From an uncultured Bacteroidales bacterium (GTDB lineage: Bacteria > Bacteroidota > Bacteroidia > Bacteroidales > UBA932), in contig CAKUVD010000001.1 of assembly GCA_934695325.1 (NCBI GenBank), forward strand, positions 186,001-250,000: 64,000 nucleotides of DNA, in the 5' to 3' direction. Of the stretch, positions 31,595-41,231 are shown in pieces. Every line of letters begins with the position of its first letter. Position 1 is the first letter of the stretch. The notes beneath the pieces were generated by a model. It saw only the letters and a list, made by a program, of their open reading frames with translations. It was not told the DNA's origin and ran no database searches. Made by a program: the position numbers and the translations under genes.

Positions 31595-34111
31595 TTATTT
31601 GATTGTCTTCGTACCGCCGCCGTAGAGGTCTCCGGCGGAGACCGCTTTTCCATTATATGTGCATCCCGCCTCAATCGTCAGCGTATAATTTGACCTGATA
31701 CCGGCAAAACCTGAAGCGTATGCACTGGAGGTAAGCGAATCCTTGAAATCGAATGACGCTTTCGCCACTGTCTTGCCGATATTTACTGAAGATGCAGCCC
31801 ATCCGAGAACGGCTCCGACAAACCCGACCTTAGTCGGAGTCACTACCGCATTGTCAGATGCCATAAATGACACGTTTGCGTTTGAGTCTCCGTCGATTTT
31901 GACCTTATTGCCGCCACCGAGGATTCCGCCGGCACAGATTCCGCCGTTGAGTGAGCCGACCTTGATTGTGCACGGCTGATTCTCCGCATTGCCGCGAACG
32001 ACAGAAGTAGCGGTTCCGCCATCGACAAAGCCGGCGATAGCGCCAACGTATGTCTGACGGGCTCCGGATGTACCATTTCCGACAGTCTGTCCGTTCGCCG
32101 TACAGACATCTATGGTCCCTGTATTATGGCAAGTATTGCGAACCACTGTGTAATATCCCTTGTCGATAGAATAATATCCATCAGACTGAACGGCTGCGCA
32201 ACGTCCCAAGATCCCCCCTATCGCATAAGCGCCGTGATTTCCAGGGTTAGGGCAGTCTCCCCTTTCGCTCTCATAGAAAGAGATGTTTCCGGAATTGGTG
32301 CATTTGTCAAAGCTTGTGAAATCGACTCCCTGTTTCCCTGCGACACCATAGTTTATCGCAGCCACTATTCCTCCGATTGCACCGCCTTTCATATGGTGCG
32401 CCTCACTTTTCGTAATCTTGAGCGCACCCTCATTCCTGCAGATGTTGAAATGCGTCGGGGTCGTCTTGTCACCGCCAGTATAGTCTGCATTAGCCGCAAT
32501 TCCGCCAACGAAAATCCTTCTCGCAGCAGTAAGTTTCGCATCTACGGTGATATCCGCCTTATTCGTCAGATTATTGACCTTATCTTCAACTCCGCTGGCG
32601 ACGGACTGAACTATTCCGCCCACGATGCAGTCCACATCGACTCCTGTGATCATAATCTCACCTTCATTCATACAATCCACGAGAGTCCCTATGCTCGTCA
32701 TCGTGATACCGGCGACATTCACGGATGACTTAGGATCCGTTATCGTAACATTTCCGGTATTCTTGCAGCCTGCTATAAGTCCTGTATTCGTCCGGCAGAT
32801 TCCGGCGGCATTGGTACTCGATCCGCTCAATGCAAAATCCACATTGCTTTCGCAATTGCGGATCTCGCCGGCATTGTTCAGTGCGATTACGCTTGACCAC
32901 CCATTAATGGTGTTCGAGGTTCTCGTGCCAGAGACCTTAAGGTCAAGAATCTTGCCTTCAGCACCGACGTGAAGGAACAGAGGCTCAAAGCCAGAATGGG
33001 TAATCGTATGATTGTGACCATAGAACGTCCCGTTCCACTCGCATTTGTCAGTGGTGCTTCCAGTTATCTTGTCATTGGTTCTCGGAAGATTCGTCGCTGA
33101 ATAGATGTCTGCCATAAGGTGGACACCTTCTTTTCCGTCCACAGTCGTCTTCCAGGCCGACCAGTCCCCGGAATTTACTGCTGTGACAAATGCATTCCAA
33201 TCCTCGACAGTATAGATTCCGCCATCAACATACAACTCCGAAGAATTGAAGTCAATGCTCGTAGGATATACCTTTCCGGAAAGAGCGTGGAACGACGTCT
33301 CGCTTCGCAAGACCTGGCAATGGTTTTCCATATCCACCACAGTCAGCACCAAACCTTTGGCATAGAGCGAAGCCGGGATGGCGATAAACATCGGCGTTCC
33401 TGCCATGATGCCTGCATCCCCATTTGAATATACTACGGAAGTATTGCCTTTCGTCTTGCCGTCATATTTCCTTGGAGAGAAAGTGATTCCGTCCTTCGAG
33501 AATTTGCCCGTGAACTCACCGCTTATAGCCTCATTATTGTTGCCGTTCACTCTGACGCTCTTCACGTCCACATTCGCAGTAAGCTTGAGATAAGCCATTG
33601 CGTGCCTGAACGAGATTCCATTTTCCGAACTCTCCGAATAGGCATACATAATCGCGGCTGCCGGGTCGAAGCCACCTCCGACATATTTCTGGACAGCAGG
33701 GACGAGCATATTGAGGGTGTCCGTCTCGGAAGAGAATGAGTCTGCCACATAAGCTTTCGCAGGATAGACGGCACAATAAGGAGCATCTATGACATCCATC
33801 GTGAAGAGCGCATTTTTCTCGTCTTTCTGATCAATGATGATGTCACGGCTGGTCTTTCCGTTCACGACAATCGTGTCGGCATCAGTCCAGAACACAGAAT
33901 ATGTCTTGTCGCCATTGTCCGTGACGCCAGTTTTGGTCTTCATAGCCTCATTATCAGGAGAATCCGGCAGCACGGCGCCTAAAAGCATAGTCGCATCGTC
34001 ACCCCGTCGTGTTTCATCCGGATTCTTGATTTCGCCATCCATTTCCTTGGCGCATCCGCCGAACGCAAGGGCCGCTGCCATCGCAGATATGAGATAATTC
34101 AGTCTTTTCAT
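31595..34111 (-). CDS. Fimbrillin-domain beta-helix lipoprotein 1
   Basis: An 838-residue lipoprotein (lipobox FGGC). Residues about 45-290 are a fimbrillin-A-like domain (GDKTYSVFWTDADTIVVNG, YCAVYPAKAY, VQKYVGGGFDPAAAIMYAY). The rest, about 300-830, is a right-handed beta-helix made of repeats of the form NTGNVTITD and CRNEGALKIT with GGIVA turns. The same two-part build occurs at 41232-43373, and the N-terminal part also in the sialidase-like gene. The product is likely surface-exposed and glycan-contacting, by analogy with surface glycan-binding proteins. Confidence 0.8.
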   Translation of the reverse strand: MKRLNYLISAMAAALAFGGCAKEMDGEIKNPDETRRGDDATMLLGAVLPDSPDNEAMKTKTGVTDNGDKTYSVFWTDADTIVVNGKTSRDIIIDQKDEKNALFTMDVIDAPYCAVYPAKAYVADSFSSETDTLNMLVPAVQKYVGGGFDPAAAIMYAYSESSENGISFRHAMAYLKLTANVDVKSVRVNGNNNEAISGEFTGKFSKDGITFSPRKYDGKTKGNTSVVYSNGDAGIMAGTPMFIAIPASLYAKGLVLTVVDMENHCQVLRSETSFHALSGKVYPTSIDFNSSELYVDGGIYTVEDWNAFVTAVNSGDWSAWKTTVDGKEGVHLMADIYSATNLPRTNDKITGSTTDKCEWNGTFYGHNHTITHSGFEPLFLHVGAEGKILDLKVSGTRTSNTINGWSSVIALNNAGEIRNCESNVDFALSGSSTNAAGICRTNTGLIAGCKNTGNVTITDPKSSVNVAGITMTSIGTLVDCMNEGEIMITGVDVDCIVGGIVQSVASGVEDKVNNLTNKADITVDAKLTAARRIFVGGIAANADYTGGDKTTPTHFNICRNEGALKITKSEAHHMKGGAIGGIVAAINYGVAGKQGVDFTSFDKCTNSGNISFYESERGDCPNPGNHGAYAIGGILGRCAAVQSDGYYSIDKGYYTVVRNTCHNTGTIDVCTANGQTVGNGTSGARQTYVGAIAGFVDGGTATSVVRGNAENQPCTIKVGSLNGGICAGGILGGGNKVKIDGDSNANVSFMASDNAVVTPTKVGFVGAVLGWAASSVNIGKTVAKASFDFKDSLTSSAYASGFAGIRSNYTLTIEAGCTYNGKAVSAGDLYGGGTKTIK

Positions 34112-34130
34112 AACACGTTCGCTTTAATGA

Positions 34131-34292
34131 CTATTTCCAGAGGAAATCCATCTCTTCTTCCGTAAGGCCCTCCGTAGAGGACTTCTTTTCCATCGACTGG
34201 CAGAATACGGTTTCCATTTGGATGTCGATGACATCCAATGCCGGAGCGACATATCCCTCCACGGCATTTTTCTCAATTTCAGTGTTTTTCAT
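34131..34292 (-). CDS. Small peptide of the locus, 53 aa
   Basis: The frame from ATG 34292 reads MKNTEIEKNAVEGYVAP, ALDVIDIQMETVFCQSM, EKKSSTEGLTEEEMDFLW. The form Y-V-x-P-x-L-x-V-I-x-I-x-x-E followed by a Cys/Ser patch is a recurring pattern in short Bacteroidetes proteins encoded beside surface genes. No signal peptide is visible. It lies 12 bases after the DUF5689-type gene and 19 before the beta-helix gene, so it is an operon member. A role as a precursor or small regulator is possible but unsupported. Confidence 0.6.
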   Translation of the reverse strand: MKNTEIEKNAVEGYVAPALDVIDIQMETVFCQSMEKKSSTEGLTEEEMDFLWK

Positions 34293-34304
34293 AATAGTAT
34301 GTGA

Positions 34305-36467
34305 TTAATTATTTTTATTGCAGCGGACTGCCACATAGGACAGACAGGAGCGCTTAGCGTTCTGTATGGTCGAGCCGTCATACGATATCGGGATTTGCCC
34401 GTCATATCCGGAGGCATCCTTCGCCGGCATCAGGCGGACATATACATTGTCCTTGCCGAAGAGGTCCTGCGACACAGGCAGCGTGAACGACATATTCTTC
34501 GCGCCAGGGCAATGATACTGACGGTAAGAGCCGTTTTTGGGATAATCCGGAACCGTATATGTCCAGTCTGTGCCCACAGATGTATATTGGACAAAGTCTT
34601 CTGATGCGGAGTCATAAGTGAGAGTCTCCCAACTCTCCCCGTCGGCAGAATATCTGAGCCACCAGTAGCGCGGCGCCCCGACATCCGCTCCTACAGTATT
34701 GAATGCGGAGATCTGGATCGACAGAGGAGCATTGGCAAGCGTCAAGTCCGCAGTCGAGAACTGGATCTGCCAATAATACTCGTCAAGTTTAGGGTCGGTA
34801 TGACTGCCGGAGAACCAGTAGGCACCGAACCACGCAGGCCCGTCCGCCTGAGGGACAATGCCCGAAGACGAGCCGGAAAGAGGTCCGAGGCTGCTCCAGT
34901 CCTGACTTGGAGAGATGGCCCTGAGTTCCGACTTGGAATATGTCAATCCTGGTTTCTCGACGACATCCGAATAGCAAGTCCACTCACGGAGGACATTCGA
35001 GAACGGTTCCTCGTCCAGCGCAATGTCGCTGCGGAGCTGAGGCCTGATCTGGTAACGGCCGATATCTCCCAAGTCCGTGACATAGTCAGACAGTCGAGAA
35101 TCAGACGCCGCGGCGACGCTGTTCCACTCAAAATTGTCGCAGGTCTCGTTCACGATGATTCCGCTCACGTCTCCGCTACCCTGCGGAAGCCCCTTTCCGT
35201 CACGCGCCCACGCCGCAGTCGTATTGGTCAGAAGCCATACCGTGCTCCCGTCTTTGTCCAGAAGTGGCATAGGGTATTTGTTGATTATGCTCGAACGGCT
35301 GTTGTCTATTGGGACAAAAGCGCCCTTGCTTATAGGAATTTCACAGTCCGCAAGTGTCAGAAACGTGTTTATATCACTGTCCGTAAGTTCTTTGATGGAC
35401 TTCATACGCTGCGGGACATCCGAAGCCGAGCCGGCCTCCGAAGAAACGATATCATAAGCCTTAAGCCCTGAGACAGCATAACATTCCGGCTCAGAATGAC
35501 GGATAAGCTTCCGCCCCTTCAGAGATATCGTCGCCAAGTCATATCTTTCCAGAGAAAGAGCATCCGCAGAATCGAATATGAGTCTTGCCCCATAGAACTC
35601 GTCCGTCTCGCTGCTCTGGAGATATACTGTCCTGGAAGAAAGAGTGAGGTCCTGTATAATAGCGGACATATTGCTGTTAGGGGCGGCATTGCCCTCGGAG
35701 TCATCGCTTATGACGCGGCCAGTGAGCGCATACGGCTTCTGGATTATGCCCTGAGGATCTATGTCGCCTTCTTCCAGGCTCAAGCCACGAAGGCCCGCAA
35801 GACTCAGCGGAATGATCTCGACATTCCCGCGGGAGCTCTGAGTCACATAAAGCCGGGAGGCAAGTTTGCGTCCTGCATTGTCGGAAGCCGTAAGCTCTAT
35901 TATCGCTGTACGAGGCGTATCTCCCAAATTCTCGCGGACAGCATAACTGAAAGTTCCGTCCAGGTTCACGCCGGCAAGAGGCTCTTCAATCCAGTTACCT
36001 CCATCAGGATAAATCACTCGGCCGGTAATCTCATTTGCCGGAATGACTGTCTCGAAGACGGCTATATGGGCTCCGCTTTCAAAAGGGATGGTCACGTTCC
36101 TTTCCGAGAAATGGAAAGTCGCATCTTCCGAGCCGCCCTGAATGAGTGTAAGCCGCAATTCCCGGCATCCGCTGACAAGACTCACCTCGGCCTTGCGCTC
36201 CCGTCCGGGATTGGCCCCGAATGACACCGCAAGATCCGCGTCACCTTTCCAGTCAGATTCAGACAGCCATACCCAGTCCATCCCGTCAATGACCTCCGCC
36301 TTCACTTCACCAGAGGCGATGATACTAAATGTAACATTACCTTCAGCCGCATCGACTGTAGCTGTCGGGCTCTCGCATCCGAGTTCCGTCACCTCCGAGA
36401 ATTCAGGCTGACGCTCGCAAGCCATCAGCATTGCCATTACGGCCACTGCCACTGTTATATTCTTCAT
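34305..36467 (-). CDS. BACON/DUF5689-type surface lipoprotein
   Basis: A 720-residue lipoprotein (lipobox AMLMAC). Residues about 25-210 look like two BACON-type Ig folds (VKAEVIDGMDWVWLSESDWKG, RKAEVSLVSGCRELRLTLIQ). About 215-470 match the DUF5689 pattern (SLEEGDIDPQGIIQKPYALTG, TVYLQSSETDEFYGARLIFD). The C-terminal third is a jelly-roll-like domain with many aromatic residues (YWWLRYSADGESWETL). Such proteins follow susD and are the surface glycan-binding partners. The start at 36467 gives an intact signal peptide; an upstream in-frame ATG at 36521 would overlap susD. Confidence 0.82.
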   Translation of the reverse strand: MKNITVAVAVMAMLMACERQPEFSEVTELGCESPTATVDAAEGNVTFSIIASGEVKAEVIDGMDWVWLSESDWKGDADLAVSFGANPGRERKAEVSLVSGCRELRLTLIQGGSEDATFHFSERNVTIPFESGAHIAVFETVIPANEITGRVIYPDGGNWIEEPLAGVNLDGTFSYAVRENLGDTPRTAIIELTASDNAGRKLASRLYVTQSSRGNVEIIPLSLAGLRGLSLEEGDIDPQGIIQKPYALTGRVISDDSEGNAAPNSNMSAIIQDLTLSSRTVYLQSSETDEFYGARLIFDSADALSLERYDLATISLKGRKLIRHSEPECYAVSGLKAYDIVSSEAGSASDVPQRMKSIKELTDSDINTFLTLADCEIPISKGAFVPIDNSRSSIINKYPMPLLDKDGSTVWLLTNTTAAWARDGKGLPQGSGDVSGIIVNETCDNFEWNSVAAASDSRLSDYVTDLGDIGRYQIRPQLRSDIALDEEPFSNVLREWTCYSDVVEKPGLTYSKSELRAISPSQDWSSLGPLSGSSSGIVPQADGPAWFGAYWFSGSHTDPKLDEYYWQIQFSTADLTLANAPLSIQISAFNTVGADVGAPRYWWLRYSADGESWETLTYDSASEDFVQYTSVGTDWTYTVPDYPKNGSYRQYHCPGAKNMSFTLPVSQDLFGKDNVYVRLMPAKDASGYDGQIPISYDGSTIQNAKRSCLSYVAVRCNKNN

Positions 36468-36501
36468 ATTTATTAAAATTCTGTTTAGAAGTTTCCGTAT
36501 T

Positions 36502-38151
36502 TCATTCCCCGTATTCCGCATTGTCCAGGACGCCTCCGGAAGCTGCTACCTGGTCTGCCGGTATCGGCCAATATCTGTTGCACGGACGGATATTCCTGCT
36601 GATGAGAGAGCCTGTGCTATACTGTGATGTGCGCTCATACCAGATGCCCCACCTGACCAGGTCAAACTTGCGGTTGAACTCACCCAGAAGTTCTTTCGCA
36701 CACTCACGGCGGACTTCCTCCATCAGCAGACGTTCGTCACCGCCGACATCGACTAGACGGAGTTCCGACAATCCCGCCCGGACACGCACCATATTGAGGT
36801 ATGTCAATGCAGACGCTGCGTCACCCTTCATCAAATACGCCTCGGCAAGCCCGAGAATGGCTCCTGCATATCGGAAAATCTTGTAGTTGTTCGCATCACG
36901 TGCGCTTCTCATATCTGGGCACCAGAACTTGTTGCCTAGCCAGGGCGTGCTGGACTGGTTCATTCTCGTCCAAGAGCCGTCATCATTACGCAACCCGAAG
37001 AACAGGACTGTCCTCTCGCCGTCTCTCGAAGTGTCATCCGGGTCATAGCCGAGCCATCTCCAGGCAAGGCTTCCCGAGCCCCCGCGCGCCTTCACAGCAC
37101 CGTTGGAATACTCTCCGGATCGCAAGTCCTCAGAAGAGTACGGCAACAGATTCTGGCAAAGATACGGCGTAGGACGAGCCGATGTATATGTCATCGCACT
37201 CGCTCCGAGCTCAGGAATCCCTATGCCATAATACACGTCAGATATGATTTCCTCCTGCGCAAATTCGTCACTCACTATATTCTGCGCCCTCAGAGGAGTC
37301 GTCCAGCTGGCAAGCGTCCCGACTATCTGCAGGCCGTTAGGTTCATATGTGTTAGGCACTTCCCAAATGGACTCGGCACTGTACTTTACGCTGAAAGGCA
37401 CATCCGAAAGTTTGTACTGCGAAAGGCTTCCGTAGATATCTTCCAGCTGACTGAAGAACTCCACCGCTCCATCCCAGTCAGAATTCCAAAGGCAGAGTCG
37501 GCCGCCAAGCATAAGCCCCAAGGCTCGCCCCATACGGTAGTCCGTCCCGGAGGCATAACTTCTCCGCGCCTCCAGAGCCGGCAATGTCCTCCCAAGTTCA
37601 GATATGCAGAACTTGCGAATTTCCTTTGCAGGCATCCTCGGAAGCCTCACGACCGAATCCCTGTTCTCCTCGGTCACTCGTTCCTGATAGAACGGTACGT
37701 CACCGAACGTAGAGGTCAGCAGATACCAGTAGAACGAACGCAGCACCGACGCCTCCGCATAGAGAGGTGCGGCATCTTCATCTGATATATAGCCGTTGTT
37801 TACGGCCCTGTCGATATAGTGCACCATACTGTTAGTGCGCGATACTCCCTGATATCCTCGCTGCCACACAAGAGAGGCTGCGCCAGGCCGCGCCGGAGCA
37901 ATGTCGCATACCGCATCTATCTGGTTGTCCACGTTAAGATACATAAGATCGGTATCGCACTCGCACATCTCCCAGAAACCCATATTCGTATAAATGAGCC
38001 TAAGAGGCGAATAGCAAGCGTTCAGTCCTGTCTTTATCTGTTCTACGCTGCGATAATACTTGTCGCCTTCAGTATAGGACGTAATATCTTCCTTCAGCGA
38101 GCAGGCAACTGCGCTGAAGGACATCAATGCAATGGCAATTATCTTTCTCAT
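36502..38151 (-). CDS. SusD/RagB-family glycan-binding lipoprotein
   Basis: The 549-residue lipoprotein (lipobox SAVACS) has the SusD landmarks: the early helix KYYRSVEQIKTGLNACY, TPR-like helices (AEASVLRSFYWYLLTSTFG, then GDVPFYQE), and the C-terminal NMVRVRAGL with ECAKELLGEFNRKFDLVRWG. It binds the target glycan and hands it to the SusC channel. It follows susC with a three-base gap. Confidence 0.95.
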   Translation of the reverse strand: MRKIIAIALMSFSAVACSLKEDITSYTEGDKYYRSVEQIKTGLNACYSPLRLIYTNMGFWEMCECDTDLMYLNVDNQIDAVCDIAPARPGAASLVWQRGYQGVSRTNSMVHYIDRAVNNGYISDEDAAPLYAEASVLRSFYWYLLTSTFGDVPFYQERVTEENRDSVVRLPRMPAKEIRKFCISELGRTLPALEARRSYASGTDYRMGRALGLMLGGRLCLWNSDWDGAVEFFSQLEDIYGSLSQYKLSDVPFSVKYSAESIWEVPNTYEPNGLQIVGTLASWTTPLRAQNIVSDEFAQEEIISDVYYGIGIPELGASAMTYTSARPTPYLCQNLLPYSSEDLRSGEYSNGAVKARGGSGSLAWRWLGYDPDDTSRDGERTVLFFGLRNDDGSWTRMNQSSTPWLGNKFWCPDMRSARDANNYKIFRYAGAILGLAEAYLMKGDAASALTYLNMVRVRAGLSELRLVDVGGDERLLMEEVRRECAKELLGEFNRKFDLVRWGIWYERTSQYSTGSLISRNIRPCNRYWPIPADQVAASGGVLDNAEYGE

Positions 38152-38154
38152 ATA

Positions 38155-41100
38155 CTAAAAGTTCATCTGAAGGTTTATCACGAAAGTTCTAGGACGCGGG
38201 AACGCCCCGTCGTCAATTCTTCTGGACAGCGAACTCGTGGAGACATCCGGGTCGAACCCGTTGTAACGCTTCCACAGCAGAAGGTTCTCCCCGCTCGCCC
38301 CGAGCACTATGCTCTTGCACCAGTTCTTCGCAATGTCGAAGCGGTAACTTATCGACATCTCCTTCAGGCGTATGTACGAAGCGTCGTATATCATACGGTC
38401 GCTGGCATTATAGTCCTCTTTTCCGGCACGCGGTATATCCGAGTTCGGATTCAGCTCGGGATCCCAAGAGTCAAGCATATAGCGGTACTTGTTATATGCC
38501 CTGGAACCGCTACCCGCAAGGATCTCGCTGATATTGTATATCTTTCCCCCGAATGACCACGTCGCATAGAGCTTGAGGGAGAGATTTCCTATTGTGAAGG
38601 CATTCTGAAAGCCTCCGTATATGACAGGATCGGCATTTCCCTGATAAACCAGGTCCTTCTGATCCAGAAGCCCGTCGTGATTCTGATCCACATAACGACA
38701 GATTCCAGGCTGTTCCGTGCCCGAACTGATGTATGTCCTGGAAATTCTGTTCCTGTCAATCTCTTCCTGACTGTGCCAGACTCCCGCATACTGATATCCC
38801 CACAGTGAGTTCACCGGATATCCCGCGCGATAGCCGTAGAGAGGCTGAGTAGTGTTGCGGAAGTTGGAATATGTCGGGACAAGGCGGTCTTCCCCGGCAT
38901 CCAGGACTAGCTGGTCATTGTGAGAGAGTGTCAGCATCGTGCTCCACGAGAACTTGTGCCCCACGATGTTTCTGGTGGTAAGGGAGACCTCTATTCCGCG
39001 GTTGCGAGTGCTTCCCATATTCGTGAAATAAGTGTCGAAACCTGTGGACTGGTTCGTCTTCATCGCCAGAAGAAGGTCGGATGTCCTGGACTGATACGCA
39101 TCCACTTCAAGATTCACCCGCTCACCGAAAGCCGAGAAGTTGAGTCCGACATTATAGGAATCCGTAGTCTCCCAAGTGAGATTCCTGTTGCTCAGTCTCG
39201 TATCGTAATAAGCGACAGGCCTGTAGTTTCCAAGCATCCACACGCCCTTGTCAGAGGTGAGGATGGATCTGGACATATATGTACCTATCGCATCGTTCCC
39301 GCTTCTTCCGACGCTCGCCCTGAGCGAGAGGTCGTCAATCCAGGACACCCCCGCCATAAAATCCTCGCGGCTGATGTTCCATCTCACCGCGGCGGCCGGG
39401 AAAACGCCCCACTTCCGGTTGTCCGCAAAGTTCGAGGCTCCATCTGCGCGCATTGTCAAGGTGACATAGTATTTCTTGAGATAATCGTAGTTCACTCTCG
39501 CAAGGAACGACATAGAGGTCTTTATGTTCTCGTAGCTGCGGTTGGTGGTGTTACGGTCATCCAGGAGGCCTCCGAGATTCTTGTACGTGACATTGTCATC
39601 CATATAGCCCTCGCCATAGAAATAATTATAGTTCAGATTCATACGCTCTGCGGTAAAGCCGGCAAGTAAGTTCAGGGTATGACGGCGGGAGAATGTCCTG
39701 TCATAGGTGAACGTATTTTCGCTGAGCATAACCTGACGATCCTGGCGTATGGATGTCGCAGTTCCGCCGCTGAGGTTGCGCTTGGCGACAGGCAGCGTGG
39801 ACGGGGCATATCTCAGTGACTTGTAGCCGTCAGCCGTAAAGGAGAACTTGCTGACGAAAGACGCATATCGGCTGAATATCAGGCGGGCCCACGGGAGCAA
39901 GTTCAGGTTTGTCTGCCTGATGTCATTACTTATCTCCTTGGCGCAGATGTACGGATTGTTGAACGGAGAACCTCCTGACGCATACTCCGAGCCAAACGTG
40001 TTCCAAGTGTCTCCCGTACTGAGCAACGGGCTCAGATACACGGCGGCCGTGCTGCCAGTCCCGGTGATGGATGCGCTTGATTTGTCAGTGGCGCGGTCGG
40101 CATAGTAAAGACGGACACCGGCACGCAGCCATTTGAGCGGCTGCGTCTCCACGCTTACCCTTCCGCTTATTCTCTGAAAACCAGAGCCGATGACCACGCC
40201 TCTCTCGTTATGATAGCCGAATGAGGCGGAGGCTCTGGTCACATTCGTCCCGCCCTGAGCGGAAAATGTATAATCTTGATAGACGCCTGTCTGGGAAAGC
40301 GCATCAATCCAGTCTGTTCCCTTGCCCTTCGCAGCGACTTCCTCATCAGTAAAATAGAAATTTCTGGACGGAGATTCCTTTCCACTGACATAGTCGGATA
40401 TGTAGTGTGTCATATTGCAGTACTCTGCGAACTCGGACGCATCCATAAGATCCAGCTTTCCCATAATTCCGGAGATTCCTGCAGAAGCCTTGAAACTTGC
40501 CGTGAAGTTTCTGGAAGTCTCGCGCTCCGTAGTTATGAGGATGACGCCGTTCGCACCGCGAGAACCGTATAATGAGGTGGAAGATACATCTTTGAGGACA
40601 GATATGCTTTTGATGTCCGCAGGATTTATCTCATTGAGGTCTGAAACTGCGTCTATCACTCCGTCCACGACAATCAGAGGAGAGTTTCCAGCGCTGATGG
40701 ATCTCGACCCGCGAATCTGGATGGAGGCCTCGGCTCCAGGCTCTCCTGTCGAAGACATCATATCCATTCCCGCGACACGTCCCTGAAGCGCAGAACTCAC
40801 GGATGCCGCCGGCACATCGTGCAAAGATTTCATATCCACCACGGACACGGCTCCTGTGAGATCAGACTTCTTCGCCGTACCGTATGCTATGACCACGACG
40901 TCATCCAGCTTTGCGGCATCAGATTTCAGCACCACGTCCACTTTTTCTCTTCCGCCGACACGTTCCAGCTTGGACTCGAATCCGATGCAGCTGAACTCAA
41001 TGAAGCCGTCAGAGGCGACGCTGATTTCATATTTTCCATTGACATCTGTAGATGTTCCCCTGGCCTTGGACTGCTTGTCTATGACATAGACTCCTGGCAA

Positions 41101-41208
41101 TGGGTTGCCATCGCTGTCCTTGACCGTTCCGCGGACTTTTATGCTCTGCGCAAATGATATGGCCGCCGAGGAGAGCAGCAGCATTGCCAGAAGCAATATC
41201 CTTTTCAT
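38155..41208 (-). CDS. SusC/RagA TonB-dependent outer-membrane transporter
   Basis: The 1017-residue protein has a signal peptide, a carboxypeptidase-like domain (about 25-105; RGTVKDSDGNPLPGVYVIDK), a plug (about 110-230; DDVVVIAYGTAKKSDLTGAV, RGSRSISAGNSPLIVVDG, SLYGSRGANGVILITT) and a long barrel ending in YNGFDPD and FVINLQMNF. It imports oligosaccharide with TonB energy. An ATG at 41232 overlaps the upstream stop; the ATG at 41208 (MKRILLLAM) gives a cleaner signal peptide. Confidence 0.96.
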   Translation of the reverse strand: MKRILLLAMLLLSSAAISFAQSIKVRGTVKDSDGNPLPGVYVIDKQSKARGTSTDVNGKYEISVASDGFIEFSCIGFESKLERVGGREKVDVVLKSDAAKLDDVVVIAYGTAKKSDLTGAVSVVDMKSLHDVPAASVSSALQGRVAGMDMMSSTGEPGAEASIQIRGSRSISAGNSPLIVVDGVIDAVSDLNEINPADIKSISVLKDVSSTSLYGSRGANGVILITTERETSRNFTASFKASAGISGIMGKLDLMDASEFAEYCNMTHYISDYVSGKESPSRNFYFTDEEVAAKGKGTDWIDALSQTGVYQDYTFSAQGGTNVTRASASFGYHNERGVVIGSGFQRISGRVSVETQPLKWLRAGVRLYYADRATDKSSASITGTGSTAAVYLSPLLSTGDTWNTFGSEYASGGSPFNNPYICAKEISNDIRQTNLNLLPWARLIFSRYASFVSKFSFTADGYKSLRYAPSTLPVAKRNLSGGTATSIRQDRQVMLSENTFTYDRTFSRRHTLNLLAGFTAERMNLNYNYFYGEGYMDDNVTYKNLGGLLDDRNTTNRSYENIKTSMSFLARVNYDYLKKYYVTLTMRADGASNFADNRKWGVFPAAAVRWNISREDFMAGVSWIDDLSLRASVGRSGNDAIGTYMSRSILTSDKGVWMLGNYRPVAYYDTRLSNRNLTWETTDSYNVGLNFSAFGERVNLEVDAYQSRTSDLLLAMKTNQSTGFDTYFTNMGSTRNRGIEVSLTTRNIVGHKFSWSTMLTLSHNDQLVLDAGEDRLVPTYSNFRNTTQPLYGYRAGYPVNSLWGYQYAGVWHSQEEIDRNRISRTYISSGTEQPGICRYVDQNHDGLLDQKDLVYQGNADPVIYGGFQNAFTIGNLSLKLYATWSFGGKIYNISEILAGSGSRAYNKYRYMLDSWDPELNPNSDIPRAGKEDYNASDRMIYDASYIRLKEMSISYRFDIAKNWCKSIVLGASGENLLLWKRYNGFDPDVSTSSLSRRIDDGAFPRPRTFVINLQMNF

Positions 41209-41231
41209 ATATGCGTGTTTCATTTGCTTCA

